A DNA stretch of 64,000 nucleotides, taken from contig NC_080683.1 of the NCBI RefSeq assembly GCF_030445035.2, positions 87,753,675-87,817,674 of the forward strand, in the 5' to 3' direction. Of the stretch, positions 24,533 to 36,084 are shown one piece after another. Every line of letters begins with the position of its first letter. The first letter of the stretch is position 1. The stretch is from Dasypus novemcinctus. Taxonomy: Eukaryota > Chordata > Mammalia > Cingulata > Dasypodidae. The translations under genes were made by a program, and so were the position numbers. The notes beneath the pieces are model-generated. The model made no database searches. It was not told the origin of the DNA and saw only the letters and a program-made list of their open reading frames with translations.

Positions 24533-25059
24533 AGAACTGACATCTTAATAATATGTAGTCATCCAATCCATGAGCACGGAATGAGCTGAAGCACCCTGTA
24601 GCCTCTCCCACACATGAGTCATGTTTGGGGCTTCATGCTTAGTGGCTCCTTCATGGACTCTGAAGTTTGTGTGCTATGCCTTAGAGGACATGGGGCACTC
24701 AGAACTACTCTTGTGCATCAAGCATTTCCAAACCCACATCTTACACATCTGTGTAATCCCTAGAAGAGTTGAGTTTCACATTTTCCAACACTAGAATTTC
24801 CCAGATCACACCAGGAGAAAGCAGGATGTTACCAGAAATGAGTGATTTCTCAAGTACTCTGACAGGGTGGATATTCCTGGGAATGGATATCTATTTGTAG
24901 TGAGGGGCAGGTAATGGGGTGCAACTCAGAAATTTAGCCCAGAGCTTCCTTCTGCTGAGACACCTGCATGGCGAAGTACAAGACTGAGAACTCCTCTTAT
25001 GTTTAATCCTGACCTTTGGAAATTTATTCCTCCTTAATAAAAATACTTTTACCAGGTAA

Positions 25060-25098
25060 ATATATATATACACAAACACACACACATATATCAATATA
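25060..25098. repeat. (TA)n/(CA)n microsatellite
   Basis: Short mixed TA and CA runs within the L1 segment. Confidence 0.85.
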
Positions 25099-25127
25099 TC
25101 CTATTTGTTTAGGTCTTCATTGACTTT

Positions 25128-25556
25128 TTTTTTTTTAAAGATGTATTTATTTTTTATTTATTTCTCTTCCCTTCCCTCCTCCTCTCCCCAGTTGTCTGCT
25201 CCCTGTATCCATTCACTGTGTGTTCTTCTGTGACCGCTTCTATCCTTATCACTGGCACCAGGAATCTGTGTTTCTTTTTGTTGCATCATCTTTTTGTGTC
25301 AGCTCTCCATGTGTGGGGCGCCATTCCTGGGCAGGCTGCACTTTCTTTCACATTGGGCAGCTCTCCTTACGGGATGTACTCCTTGCATGTGGGGCTCCCC
25401 TATGTGGGGGGCACCCCTGCGTGGCACGGCACTCCCTGCGTGCATCAGCACTGCGCACGGGCCAGCTCCACACGGGTCAAGGAGGCCCAGGGTTTGAACC
25501 GTGGACCTCCCATGTGGTAGACGGACGCCCTATCCATTGGGCCAAGTCCGCTTCCC
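25128..25556 (-). mobile_element. DAS SINE inserted in the L1
   Basis: Full-length antisense copy from T12 to the tRNA head. 'TTGACTTT' and 'TTGACTTC' on the two sides are a short target duplication. L1 sequence continues after it. Confidence 0.93.
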
Positions 25557-26730
25557 TCTTTGACTTCTTTCAGCAATGATTTATAGTTTTCCATGTAAAT
25601 AAATCCTTTGCATCTATGGTTAAATTTATTCCTATGTATTTTATTCTTTTACTTGTTATAGTAAATTGAATACTTTTCTGAAGTTCCTCTTCAGATCATT
25701 CATTACTGGTGTATAGAAATACTACTGATTTTTGCATGTTGACCTTGTACCCCACTACTTTGCTGAATTTGTTTATTAGCTCTGGTATATTTGTTGAAGA
25801 TTTTTTAGCATTTTCTATAAATAGGTCATGTCATTGCAAATAGAGGAACACTTACCTCATCCTTGCCAATTTGGATGTCTTTCATATCTTTCTTTGTGCT
25901 CAGTTGCTCTGGCTAGAACTTCTAATACAATGTTGAATAACAGTGGTGACAGTGGATGCCCTTGTCATGTTGCTGAACTTTCAATGTAAGAAATCTTTCA
26001 CCATTGAGTATGATGCTAGCAGTCAGTTTTTGATATATGTCCTTTATCATTTTCAGGAAGTTTCCTTCTAGTCCTCATTTTCTAAGTGTTTTCATCAAGA
26101 AGGGGTCCTGAATTTTGTCAAATGCTTTTCCTGTACCATTTGAGATATGTGTTTTTTTCCTCTTCATTCTATTAATGTGCTACATCATATTTATTTTCTT
26201 ATGTTGAACCACTCTTGCAAACCTGGAATAAATGCCACTGGATCATGGTGTGTAATTCTTTTAACATGCTATTGGATTCTGTTTGCCAGTATATTGTTGA
26301 GGATTTTTGCATCTATATTCATAAGTGATATTGGTCTGTTATTTTCTTTTCTTGTGGCATCTTTATCTGGCTTTGGTATTAGGGTAATGTTGGCCTCATA
26401 GATTGAGTTAGGGAGTATTCCCTCCTCTTCAGTTTTTTGGAAGAGTTTGAGCAGGATTTGTTATTAATTCTTTTTGGATTGTTTGGTAGAATTTATTTGT
26501 GAAGCCATCTGTTCCTGAGCTTTTCTTTGCTGGGAGCGTTTTGGTTACTGATTCAAACTCTTTACTTGCTGGTCTGATGAGATTTTCTATTTCTTCTTAA
26601 GTCAGTATAGGTAGTTTCTAGGAATTTGTTTCATCTAGGTTATCTAATTTTTTGGCATACGGTTGTTCATAGTAATCTCTTATAATCCTTTTTATTTCTG
26701 TGGGGTTAGTATAATGTCCCCCCTTTCATT

Positions 26731-26832
26731 TTTTTTTTTTTTTTTTTTAACATTTTGTTTTTTAAGAGTTACTGGGGATTCAATCTGGGACTTCATTCAT
26801 GGGAAGCAGGAACTCAACCACTGAGCTATATC
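26731..26832 (-). mobile_element. Short tRNA-head SINE inserted in the L1
   Basis: A long T run, then 'agttactggggattcaatctggg' and 'gaactcaaccactgagctatatcc': reverse of one tRNA head. It interrupts L1 ORF2 sequence between 'cctttcatt' and 'ttttatttctgatttt'. Confidence 0.8.
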
Positions 26833-27658
26833 CTTTTATTTCTGATTTTAGTTATTTGTGTCTTCTCTCTTTGTTAGTCTACTAAAGGACTGTCAATTTT
26901 ATCAGTCCTTTTGAAGAATCAATTTTTTGTTTTGTCTATTCTTTCCATTATTTTTTTATGCTCTATTTCATTTATCTCAACACTAATCTTTGTTATTCCC
27001 ATCTGCCTGCTTGCTTTGGGTTCAGTTTGCTCTTCTTTTTCCAGATTTGAGATCTTTTTTTCTTTTTTAATGTAAGTATTTAGATGTATAAATTTCCCTC
27101 TCAGCACTGCCTTTCCTGACTCCCATAAAAATTTTGGTATGTTTTATTTTTGTTGTCATTTGCCTCAAGATATTTCCTAATTTCCCTTGTGATTCGTTCT
27201 TTGACCCATTGATTGTTTAAGAATGCATTGAGTTCTACATATTTGTTAATTTATTGAGACTTGTTTTGTGACCTAATATATGTGCTATACTGAAAAATGA
27301 TCCATGTGTACTAGAGAAGAACATATATTCTGTTGCTGTAGGGTGAAGGGTCTATATATGTTAGACCATTAGACCCGTTAGGTCTAGTTGGTTTATTGTA
27401 TTGTACAAGTCTTCTATTTCCTTATTCCTGTCTAGATGTTCTATTGATTGATAAAAGCAGTGTATTGAAGTCTCCTACATTTAATATAGAACTGTCTATT
27501 TTTCTCTTCAAATCTGTCATTTTCTTCATATATTTTGCAGGCTTTGCCATTAGGTGCATATATATTTATAATTACATCTTTTTGTTGAATTGATACCTTT
27601 ATCAGCATGTAGTCATCTTCCTTTTTCCTTATAACAGCTTTTGAATTAGTCTATTTTA

Positions 27659-28069
27659 GGGTGGCAGACTTGGCCCAGTGATTAGGGTGTCCGTCTACCA
27701 TATAGGAGGTCCTTGGTTCAAACCCCGGGCCTCCTTGACCCATGTGCGGCTGGCCCATGCGCAGTGCTGATGCGCACTAGGAGTGCCGTGCCATCCAGGG
27801 GCGTCCCCCGCGTAGGGGAGCCCCACGCGCAAAGAGTGCGCCCCGTAAGGAGAGCCACCCAGCATGAAAGAAAGTGCAGCCTGCCCAGGAATGGTGCGCA
27901 CACACAGAGAGCTGACACAACAAGATGACGCAGCAAAAAGAAACGCAGATTCCTGTGCTGCTGACAACAGAAGTGGACAAAGAAGATGCAGCAAATAGAC
28001 ACAGAGAACAGACAACCGGGGTGGGGGGGGGAGGGAAGAGAAATAAATCTTTAAAATAAAATAAAATAA
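27659..28069 (+). mobile_element. DAS SINE inserted in the L1, 11-bp target duplication
   Basis: AGTCTATTTTA is at 27648-27658 and 28070-28080. Sense copy with an (AAAAT)n tail. The L1 'tctattttatctgat' continues after it. Confidence 0.95.
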
Positions 28070-29884
28070 AGTCTATTTTATCTGATCATATTATTGCTAC
28101 CCCAGCTTTCTTTTGTTTACTATTTGCATGGTATATTTTTTCCCATTCTTTTGCTTTCTTTCTATTTGTGCCTTTGGATTTAATGTAAGTCTCTAGTAAA
28201 AAGCATATATTTGGGTCAGGCTTTCTTACTTAATCTGCCAATCTCTGCCCTTTCACTGGACAGTTTAATCTATTACAATTAAAGTAACTACTTATAATGT
28301 AGGACTTTCTTGTGCCATTTTATTACATGGTCTTTGCAAGTCTCATACTTTTTTTGTGCTTCAATTTTTCCACTAATGCCTACTTTCATATTTGATTTTT
28401 TTTGTATTGTACCATTTTGAATCCTTTCTAATTTTTTTCTGTATACCTTTCTCATGTTTTCTTTGTGGTTACCATGTGGCTAAAATGTGATATCCTAAAT
28501 CTATAATGATCACGTTTGATTTGATACCAACTTAACTTCAATAGTATTCACAAACATTGTTCCAATACTCCTTCATTTACCCTCCTTTCTGTTGTACTTG
28601 TTACAAATTGTATCTTTATGCATTGTATATCCCAAACTGTAGATTATTACTTTTATGCATTAGCATCTTAGAAACTATAAGAAGTAAAATGTCAAGTTAC
28701 AGCCCAAAAATACATTAGTCTTTTGACATTTATAATTACCTATATAGTTACCCTTACCAGAGTTCTTTATTTCTTTACGCAGCTTTGATCCTCTGTCTAT
28801 TGTCCTTTCCTGCAGTCTGAAGAACTCCCTTTAGCATTGCTTATAGGGCAGGTCTAATGGTGACAAACTCCCTTAGCTTTCATCTGGGAATGTCTTAATC
28901 TTCCCCTCATTTTTTAAAGACAGTTTCACTGGATATAAAATTCTTGGTTGATAATTCTTTCAGCAATTTAAACGTTTTGTCCCACTGATTTCTTGCTTTC
29001 ATGATTTCTGATGAAAAATCAACACTTAGTATTACATGTTGCTTTTCTCTTGCAACTTTCAGGACTCTGTCCTTGTTTTTAGCATTTGACAGTTTGGCTA
29101 TTAAGTGTCTGGGCATGTTCATTTTGTTTTTATCCTGTTTTGGGCTTGTTGGGTATCTTGCATATGCATATTCATTTCTTTTGCCAAGTTTGGGAATTTT
29201 TTTGGTCATTATTTCTTTTGACTACTCCTTCTGCTCCCTTCTCTCTTTGTTCTCCTTCTAGGACTCCCCTAATGAGTCTATTGGTATGCTTGATGATATC
29301 CCACAGGTCTCTTAGGCTTTGTTCACTTTTTAAAATTCTTTTTTCTCCTCTGCTCCTCAGCCAGAATCACTTCAGTTGTCTTGTCTTTAAGTTCCATGAT
29401 TCTTTCTTCTGCCAGCTGCAACCTGCTATTGAAACCCTCGAGGAAGTTTTCATTTCAGTATTGTGGTCTCCAACTCCAGTATTTCTGTTCGGTTCCATTT
29501 AAAATTTTCTTTCTCTTTGTTTAGTTTCTCATTCTGTTCATTCATTGTTTTCCTGATATCCCTTAGGTCTTTCTCTGTGTTTTCCTTAATCTCCTTGAGC
29601 ATATTGAGAATCATTTCTTTAAAGAATAAATTAGAGAATGCTACACTTTTCTGGAAGGGTCAAACTCTTGGCTTTGAGCTGCTTCTCCCCTGCCCACCCC
29701 GTTCCCACTGACTCTGACAATGAGTCACTCCTCTCTGTGTGAACTGACAGGTGCTGCCAGGCCTCACCATTCCTCCAGAGCAGAGAACCTCGGACTTTCC
29801 CCCAGAGGCTGTGGGCTAGCATCAGAGTGCAAAGGAAGCAGCTGAGGTGCTTGGAGGCTTTCTAGAATGCCCTAGGCCAGCTTT

Positions 29885-32800
29885 CTATCAAAAAGGCAAA
29901 GTCACTAAACTTACTAAAAACAAATATGCACAATGGACATATTTTAAAGTCTCCAAAGAAGTCTTGTAAGCTGTTTTGTTTTTACTAGAAGATTGAGCTC
30001 TCATTTTCCAGATTATATTTGTATTTTCCTTAAATTCTGTAGTACTTTTAATCCATGATACTCATTGGTGCACAAGAAAAATAATTCTGCTGTCTTCATA
30101 ATCAGTTTAAAGCTTACAGCTGTGACATCTTGGGACTTGCCATTGTGATTAATTTCCTTATACTAACATCTGATGAATACTTTTAAAACTATTCCTTAGG
30201 TAACTTGTGCAGCTGACATGTGTGATTACTGGGCAGATAGGGGCTATGAAGTAAGTTGCCCCAAACAGCTGAATTCCATCAAGATCCCATGCACTCTTAA
30301 CCTCTTAACAGTCTTTTGCTCTTTTGACAACATCTAACAACTACCTGTCTATTAGGAACTGAGTTCCTGCCTTCTGCCCAAAGCCTTTCCTAACTATTTA
30401 AGTTTTCACTAAGCTCTTCCTTCTGGGACCTTCTAAAACCTTATTATCCATGCAGCTGTTACAGCATTTGGATGCACAATCACATGCCATCATTTTGTTT
30501 CATTGACTTTTTATGTCAAGGGCCATGTGTCTACCTTTTCAGCCTCCTCCCCCCACAAGTGCCCAGTATTGTGCTAAACACATAATGGAAACTCCATGGT
30601 GGAAGTGAATTGAATTGACTTGCAGCCTTTCTCATAATTTCCCCTATGATCGTACACAGGACTACAGTACATGATTATTTTTTCTCTCTCTAGTCATCTA
30701 TTCCTAGTGACCCAGAAGCATCCAGTGAAAGCTGGAAGTTGGACCACTCCTAGGATAGATGTTTTTTTGGCTTAGGCATCATTGTTCTGTCCATGGAAAA
30801 TGGGAGACAAATTATATCCCTTATGATTGTAGTCATTAGGGAATTTCCAGTGAGTATAAAAAGAGAAAAATAAGCTAATTGAATAGAGAAAGAAAAGAAA
30901 CATAGAAACGAGAGGAAAAGAGATGGGGAAGAGGCACATGCACACACAAAAAATCCAAAAACAACAACAAAAACAGTAATCTTGTTCTCTGATATAAACA
31001 CATGTTTCTTCTTTTATGATAAAATATAAAGACTCCTTGCAAGTGCATTTAATGGATGATTACTTGCACATCTTAATAATCTTTGCTCTTTAAGGAATTA
31101 TATGCAGAAATAACTGTCTTTCCAGATTGAAATAAGAACAAACTGGAAAGGCAGTTACTTTGGGGGAAAGTAAAAGCAAAAGCCTTGTAACACTGGTGCA
31201 TTGTATGTGGCAGTAAGAAATGACAATTCAAAATGAGGCAGACTTCTCTCTTATGTGATCAGCTTGCTCTGCCCTCAATGATCCATGAGATTTTGCATTT
31301 TATAGGTTGCACTTCCCACTGGCAGCAGCTGAAGCTGTTCATTATGCACATCTGTCACGTGATCCACTTCATCAACCAAATGGAACTGAGAGAATAAGTC
31401 ACCCTAACAAGATCCTTCAGAACACTCTTAAAAACTACTTACAGATGTACTCTTCCTCTGTGGGGATACAATGAGTTTCCTTGTACTGTGCCACATGATA
31501 CAGGAAATGCATTATCCCCATCCAAATTCAGGCATACCAGGAGGAAGTATGTGAAAAGAAAGCAGCTCACAAAAGCATACAAAGCTTTTGCAAAAGTCCT
31601 TAGAGGGGTTCACACACCAATTTATGATAACGACAGATAGAATCCCAGGCCTCTGAAGCTCAGTTCATTGCAAATGCTAATGGCCACACAGGGAAAGGAA
31701 GCCACATCAGCATTCAGCTTTGACACAAACACTGCTAACGCTTTATACTTATGGTTGTCACTGAGTCCCCTCGGCAGTATGCCAGATCTCCGTTTGTGCT
31801 GTAACTTTAGTGACTTTATGTGCTTTCATGACTGGATATGTTATGTACCCAGAGGCATTTGTGCTTTCAACCTGTGTCTGGTGAGATAAGCAGCCACACT
31901 TTTGATCTTGAATCAGGAACCACTTTGTTCACATTCAGATCACGTAGAATGAATGTTTTCGTAGATGAGTCTGTGATTAGATTCACCTGCCATTGTTAAA
32001 GCCTCCTATTTCACTTGGTGCAATCACTTTATCATTTGTTCAGTCAGCAGCTATTTATTGAATACCTATCACGTGCCAGGCACTGGAGATATGACAGTAT
32101 CTTGGATCTAAGGATTATATCTAAGGGGGTAGGGGATGGGAAGACAATAAGTAAATGTGTAATATGTCAGAGAGTATGTCAATAAGGATGGCAACAAACA
32201 ACCCAATATCTCAGTGGCTTAAAACAAAACTTATAATTTATTTACACTGCATGCTCATTACAAGTTGGCCGGGGGCTCTGCTCTATGTCAGCTTCACTCT
32301 GAGACCCAAGTTGCCCAGGAAACCACTATCCAGAGTATGGCTAGTCTCTGTGGGAAAGAGAGAATAGAATGGCAAATTGCACAGTGGCTCTTAAAGTTTC
32401 CACCTGAAAGTGACACGGAGCACATCTACTCACAATTCACTGGCCAAAGCAAGTCACACAGCCACACACACAACTTCAGAAAGTGAGGAAGTGGGACCAT
32501 ATCATGTATTCTGGAAAATCAGACTCACTTGGGGACAGAACTATTCCAGATGATGATTACAATGAAAGAAAAAGCAAGTTAAAGGAGAGGGTATCCGGAT
32601 AGGGGATTTCTATTTGACATAGGGTAGTCAGGAAGATCTCTCTGATAAAGTGACAACGAAGAATAGATATCCTAAGGGAGAGAAAGAGGGCCATTTGCAT
32701 GGGGCCACAAGAGACTTCTGACAGGGGAACAAGGGCAGAGTGTACCTGGCATGTTTGAGGAACAGCAAGGAAGCCAAGGTGGATAGAGGGCAGTGAGCAA

Positions 32801-33347
32801 GGGGCAAGCTGGGGAAGCAGGTCAGAGAGATAACAGAGTTGTAGGACACAAGGTAGGGCCTTATTGTAATGGCCAACATCATAGGTTTTTGTGTAGGGAC
32901 ATGATCTGACAGGTTTTTAAAAGGATCTTTGTGGCTGCTGTGTGGAACATATGCCAGGGTGTTAAGGTTTGAAGCAGGGAATGTTTAAGAGGCTCTTCTA
33001 GTAACTCAGGTGAGGTAAGAGGGGGATAATAGATTCTGCATGTAGATAAGGTAGATGAGTTGGGTATAAAAGAAAGAGGAAACAAGGATGACTTTAAAGT
33101 GTTTTCTTCTAGTATCCTTAGATATACATGGAAACGACTGTGTGTGGTTTTTGAGAACGCTCATATTTGGTCATATAATTGTAGCAGAAAACCTCCCCCA
33201 CAAATTAGTAAAGTTGCACAGTCAAGTGGTGATGTGGAGCTGGGCAGTTGGCTTGATTCATGTACCAGCTAAGGGACTCCTGTTTCTACACCAGCCTAAT
33301 ATCTGGTTTCTCTTAGGACTTATGATCCAAGTTAATTTATAAAATCA
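29885..33347. other. Mostly unique DNA with an L2-like relic and an ancient repeat
   Basis: 30350-30610 resembles an L2 3' end (sense). 32040-32960 holds the same ancient repeat as 17.7 kb, itself interrupted at about 32165-32515 by another old repeat (ctcagtggcttaaaacaaaa). I see no exon. No feature recognised in 30.6-32.0 kb. Confidence 0.45.
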
Positions 33348-33862
33348 GTGCTTGCTTTGGCAGCACATATATTTAAAATTGGAGGGAAGCGGATCTGGCC
33401 CAATGGATAGGGCATCTGCCTACCACATGGGAAGCCCAGGGTTCAAAGCCAGGCCTCCTGACCCATGTGATGAACTGGCCCATGTGCAGTGCTGATGTGC
33501 GCAAGGAGTGCTGTGCTACACAGGGGTGTCCCCTGTGTAGGGGAGCCCCACGCGCAAGGAGTGTGACTGGTAAGGAGAGCTGCCCAGCACGATAAAAGTG
33601 CAGCCTGCCCAGGAATGGCGCCGCACACACGGAGAGCTGGCATGGCAAGATGACACAACAAAAAGAGACACAGATTCCGGGTGCCGCTGACAAGAATGCA
33701 AGTGGACACAGAAGAACACACAGTGAATGGACAGAGAGAGTAGACAACTGGAGGAGGGGGGGAAGGGGAGAGAAATGAAAAAAAATTGGAACAATTCAGA
33801 GAAGATTAGCATGGCCTCTGTGCAAGGATGGCGTGCAAATTTGTGAAGTGTTCCAAATTTTT
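33348..33862 (+). pseudogene. U6 snRNA pseudogene split by a DAS SINE
   Basis: 33348-33383 reads GTGCTTGCTTTGGCAGCACA and continues to AAAATTGGA. 33782-33862 resumes at AAAATTGGAACAATTCAGAG and runs to the final T5. Together they cover U6 end to end with several substitutions (mostly C to T type). The interruption and changes rule out function. It has no recognisable U6 promoter elements just upstream, so it is a retropseudogene. Confidence 0.93.
33384..33781 (+). mobile_element. DAS SINE inside the U6 pseudogene
   Basis: AAAATTGGA of U6 is duplicated at 33375-33383 and 33782-33790. The SINE is full length, sense, with a short A-rich tail. It is therefore younger than the U6 copy. Confidence 0.95.
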
Positions 33863-33897
33863 GTATGTAGCCAGTGCCTAATAAAAGAAAACAGACC

Positions 33898-34498
33898 GAC
33901 CAAGAACTGAGAGTCTACAACTGCAAGCAAGAGAGGCCCATCCATCAGCCATATGGGACTGAATCCCTCTCTCAATTAGAGGTGGAGTGGGCATCACCAT
34001 CCCAGAATCCTCAGGATTGGGGAATAAACTATGGACTAGAGTAGACTTACTGATATTCTACTATAGACTTATTGTGATTCTATCAATGGAAAAAATTGTA
34101 TCATTGATGTGGAGACAGTGGCCACTGGAGGTGCTGAAGCCAGGGAGAAGGACAAAGAGGTGTAATATGGGGGCAATTTCAGGACTTGGAATTGTCCTGA
34201 GTGACATTGCAATGACAGATACAGGTCATTATATATACAACCATAACCTATAGAATTGAGTAGGAGAGAGTGTAAACTACAATGTAAACTATAATCCAAG
34301 ATTAGTAACCATGTTCCAAAATGTGTTCATCAATTGCAATGAATGTACCACACTAATGAAAGAAGTTGCTAATGGGAGGAAGGGTGGGAGGTGTGGGGAG
34401 TGGGGCATATGAGAATCTCTTATATTTTTTTATGTAACATTTTCTGCAATCTAAGTATCTTTTAAAAATAAATAAAAAATATATTAAAAAAAAAAAGA
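33898..34498 (+). mobile_element. LINE-like 3' end with a 15-bp target duplication
   Basis: AAAAGAAAACAGACC occurs at 33883-33897 and 34499-34513. The insert ends in AATAAATAAA-type and poly-A sequence. Its body (acttattgtgattctat, cattgcaatgacagatacag, taccacactaatgaaaga) is a second copy of the element whose 3' part lies at 35.46-36.08 kb. Confidence 0.8.
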
Positions 34499-34513
34499 AA
34501 AAGAAAACAGACC

Positions 34514-36075
34514 AAGACACCAAGTCCTCAATATTACTGCTTGTACTTATGAACCTTATTCTTGTAAAATTGAAATTTAGCTTAATACTCTCTATTGCCT
34601 AAAGAGTTATCTCCTAAAAAACCTCCTTGTTACTCAAATATGGCTTCTCTCTAAGCCAAACTCAACACATAAACTCACTACCTCCCCCTCCCTAGCCCCA
34701 GGTGGAACATGACTTCCAGGGATGAGCCTCCCTGGCACTGAGGGATTTTTTTTTAAAAGGAGGTCCCGAGAATTAGCCTGGGACCTCATATTTGCAAAGC
34801 AGGCACTCAACCACTGAGCATCAGCTATTCTGCCACCTAGGGATTACTACCAAGCACCAAATAGTGATGTATTTGGAAAAAGACCTTGACCAAATGGGAG
34901 AAACATTAAGTGCAAAAGAGTTTTTATGGCTAAGAGATTTCAGAGTGAGTCAGGAGGTTATTCCAGAGGTTATGCTTATGCCTGTCTCAGGCAGATGGAC
35001 TTACTGCCACAGTAAACAAAGCCTTCAAACAGGGGTGCTCCTGAGGAGTGCTCTCTAGAAGCATCTGGACACTATAGGCAAGGCACACAAAGCCATGAAA
35101 TTGGCCATCGGCACTTGTCTGCTTCTTTCTTTACAAACAGGCTCAAGAGCTTCTGTCTGGTTAAACCCTGTGGGAGACTGGAAGGAATCACTGAAGGGAC
35201 CCCACAAACCACTCCATTAGTGGGCCTTACCCTAGAATATATGATAACCTATTTTCCCAATGTAACAGACTTATATTCATAATTTCCCGACACGTGATTC
35301 TTCTACCCCTTTTATTTGAATCTATAGTTGACACATACCTGTTAAATATATGTCCCAGAAGCTTAAATCTTCAGTCTGTTCACGTGCTGGTTGAACCCTG
35401 GATCTCAGCAGAGTTGCAGCCAACACCTGCGCTCCAGTTCATCAGACTCACCCAGGGCAACAAAATGATGATGATGGACAAGCTGCATACCAAAAATCAA
35501 AGAATACCTACAACTGCAAGCAAAAAAGTTCCTTCCTTCTGTCCCATAAGATCTAAGCCCCCTCTCAATCTGAAGCAGAGCAGGCATCACCATCCACAAA
35601 TCCTCAAGATTGAGGAATGAACAAGCATAAGGGGGAATGCAACAATGGACCAAAGTAGACTTATTATTATTGTAGTAACGGAAGACCTTATAACACTGGA
35701 ATAAAGGTAGTGGTTACCAGAGATTCTGAGGGGAGGAGGAGGGAAGAATAGATGGAGCATAGGGCATTTTCAGGGCATGGAATTGTTCTGCATGATATTG
35801 CAATGATGGATACAGTCCATTATATATTTTGTCTAAACCTGTAAAATTGTATACTGAAAGTGAAAACCATAATGTAAACTATAGACCATGGTTATTAGCA
35901 ATCCTTCAATATTTGTTCATCTATCATAACAAAAGTAGTGCACTCATGTAAGATGTTATTAATAGACAAAAATGTGAGAGGGGAGGGGAAGGTATATAGG
36001 AATCCTCTATTTTTTATGTAACTTTTCTGTAATTTCAAACTTCTGTAAAAATAAAGTTTAAAAAAAGATTAAAAA
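34514..36075 (+). mobile_element. Longer copy of the same LINE-like element
   Basis: Homologous to 33898-34498 over its last 600 bases and extending about 1 kb further 5' (the start may include 33863-33897). It ends 'aaaaataaagttta' plus A-rich sequence. No intact ORF. Probably the 3' part of a xenarthran L1-type retroposon; family not assigned. Confidence 0.65.
34748..34836 (-). mobile_element. Short tRNA-head SINE
   Basis: A T run, then 'aaaaggaggtcccgagaatt' and 'cactcaaccactgagca': reverse of one tRNA head inserted in the LINE-like element. 'gagggat' and 'ctagggat' flank it. Confidence 0.75.
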
Positions 36076-36084
36076 AACTTCAAG

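Larger units (their letters stand above)
19096..29880 (-). mobile_element. Old, near-complete L1 LINE split by many later insertions
   Basis: The left end is an L1 3' UTR. Rightward come ORF2 (3' to 5') and an ORF1-like or 5' region near 28.9-29.7 kb, so the element reads on the minus strand. Own segments: 19096-19688, 20972-21261, 23411-24236, 24547-25127, 25557-26730, 26833-27658 and 28081-29880. The L1 sequence resumes in register across each insertion. The frames carry many stops and shifts; only fragments remain (for example a 100-codon ORF1-like piece at 28907-29209). Dead. The exact right end is uncertain. Confidence 0.85.

Noticed and set aside
33348-33862. Functional U6 gene
   Set aside because: It is split by a SINE, carries several substitutions, and lacks visible proximal promoter elements upstream.
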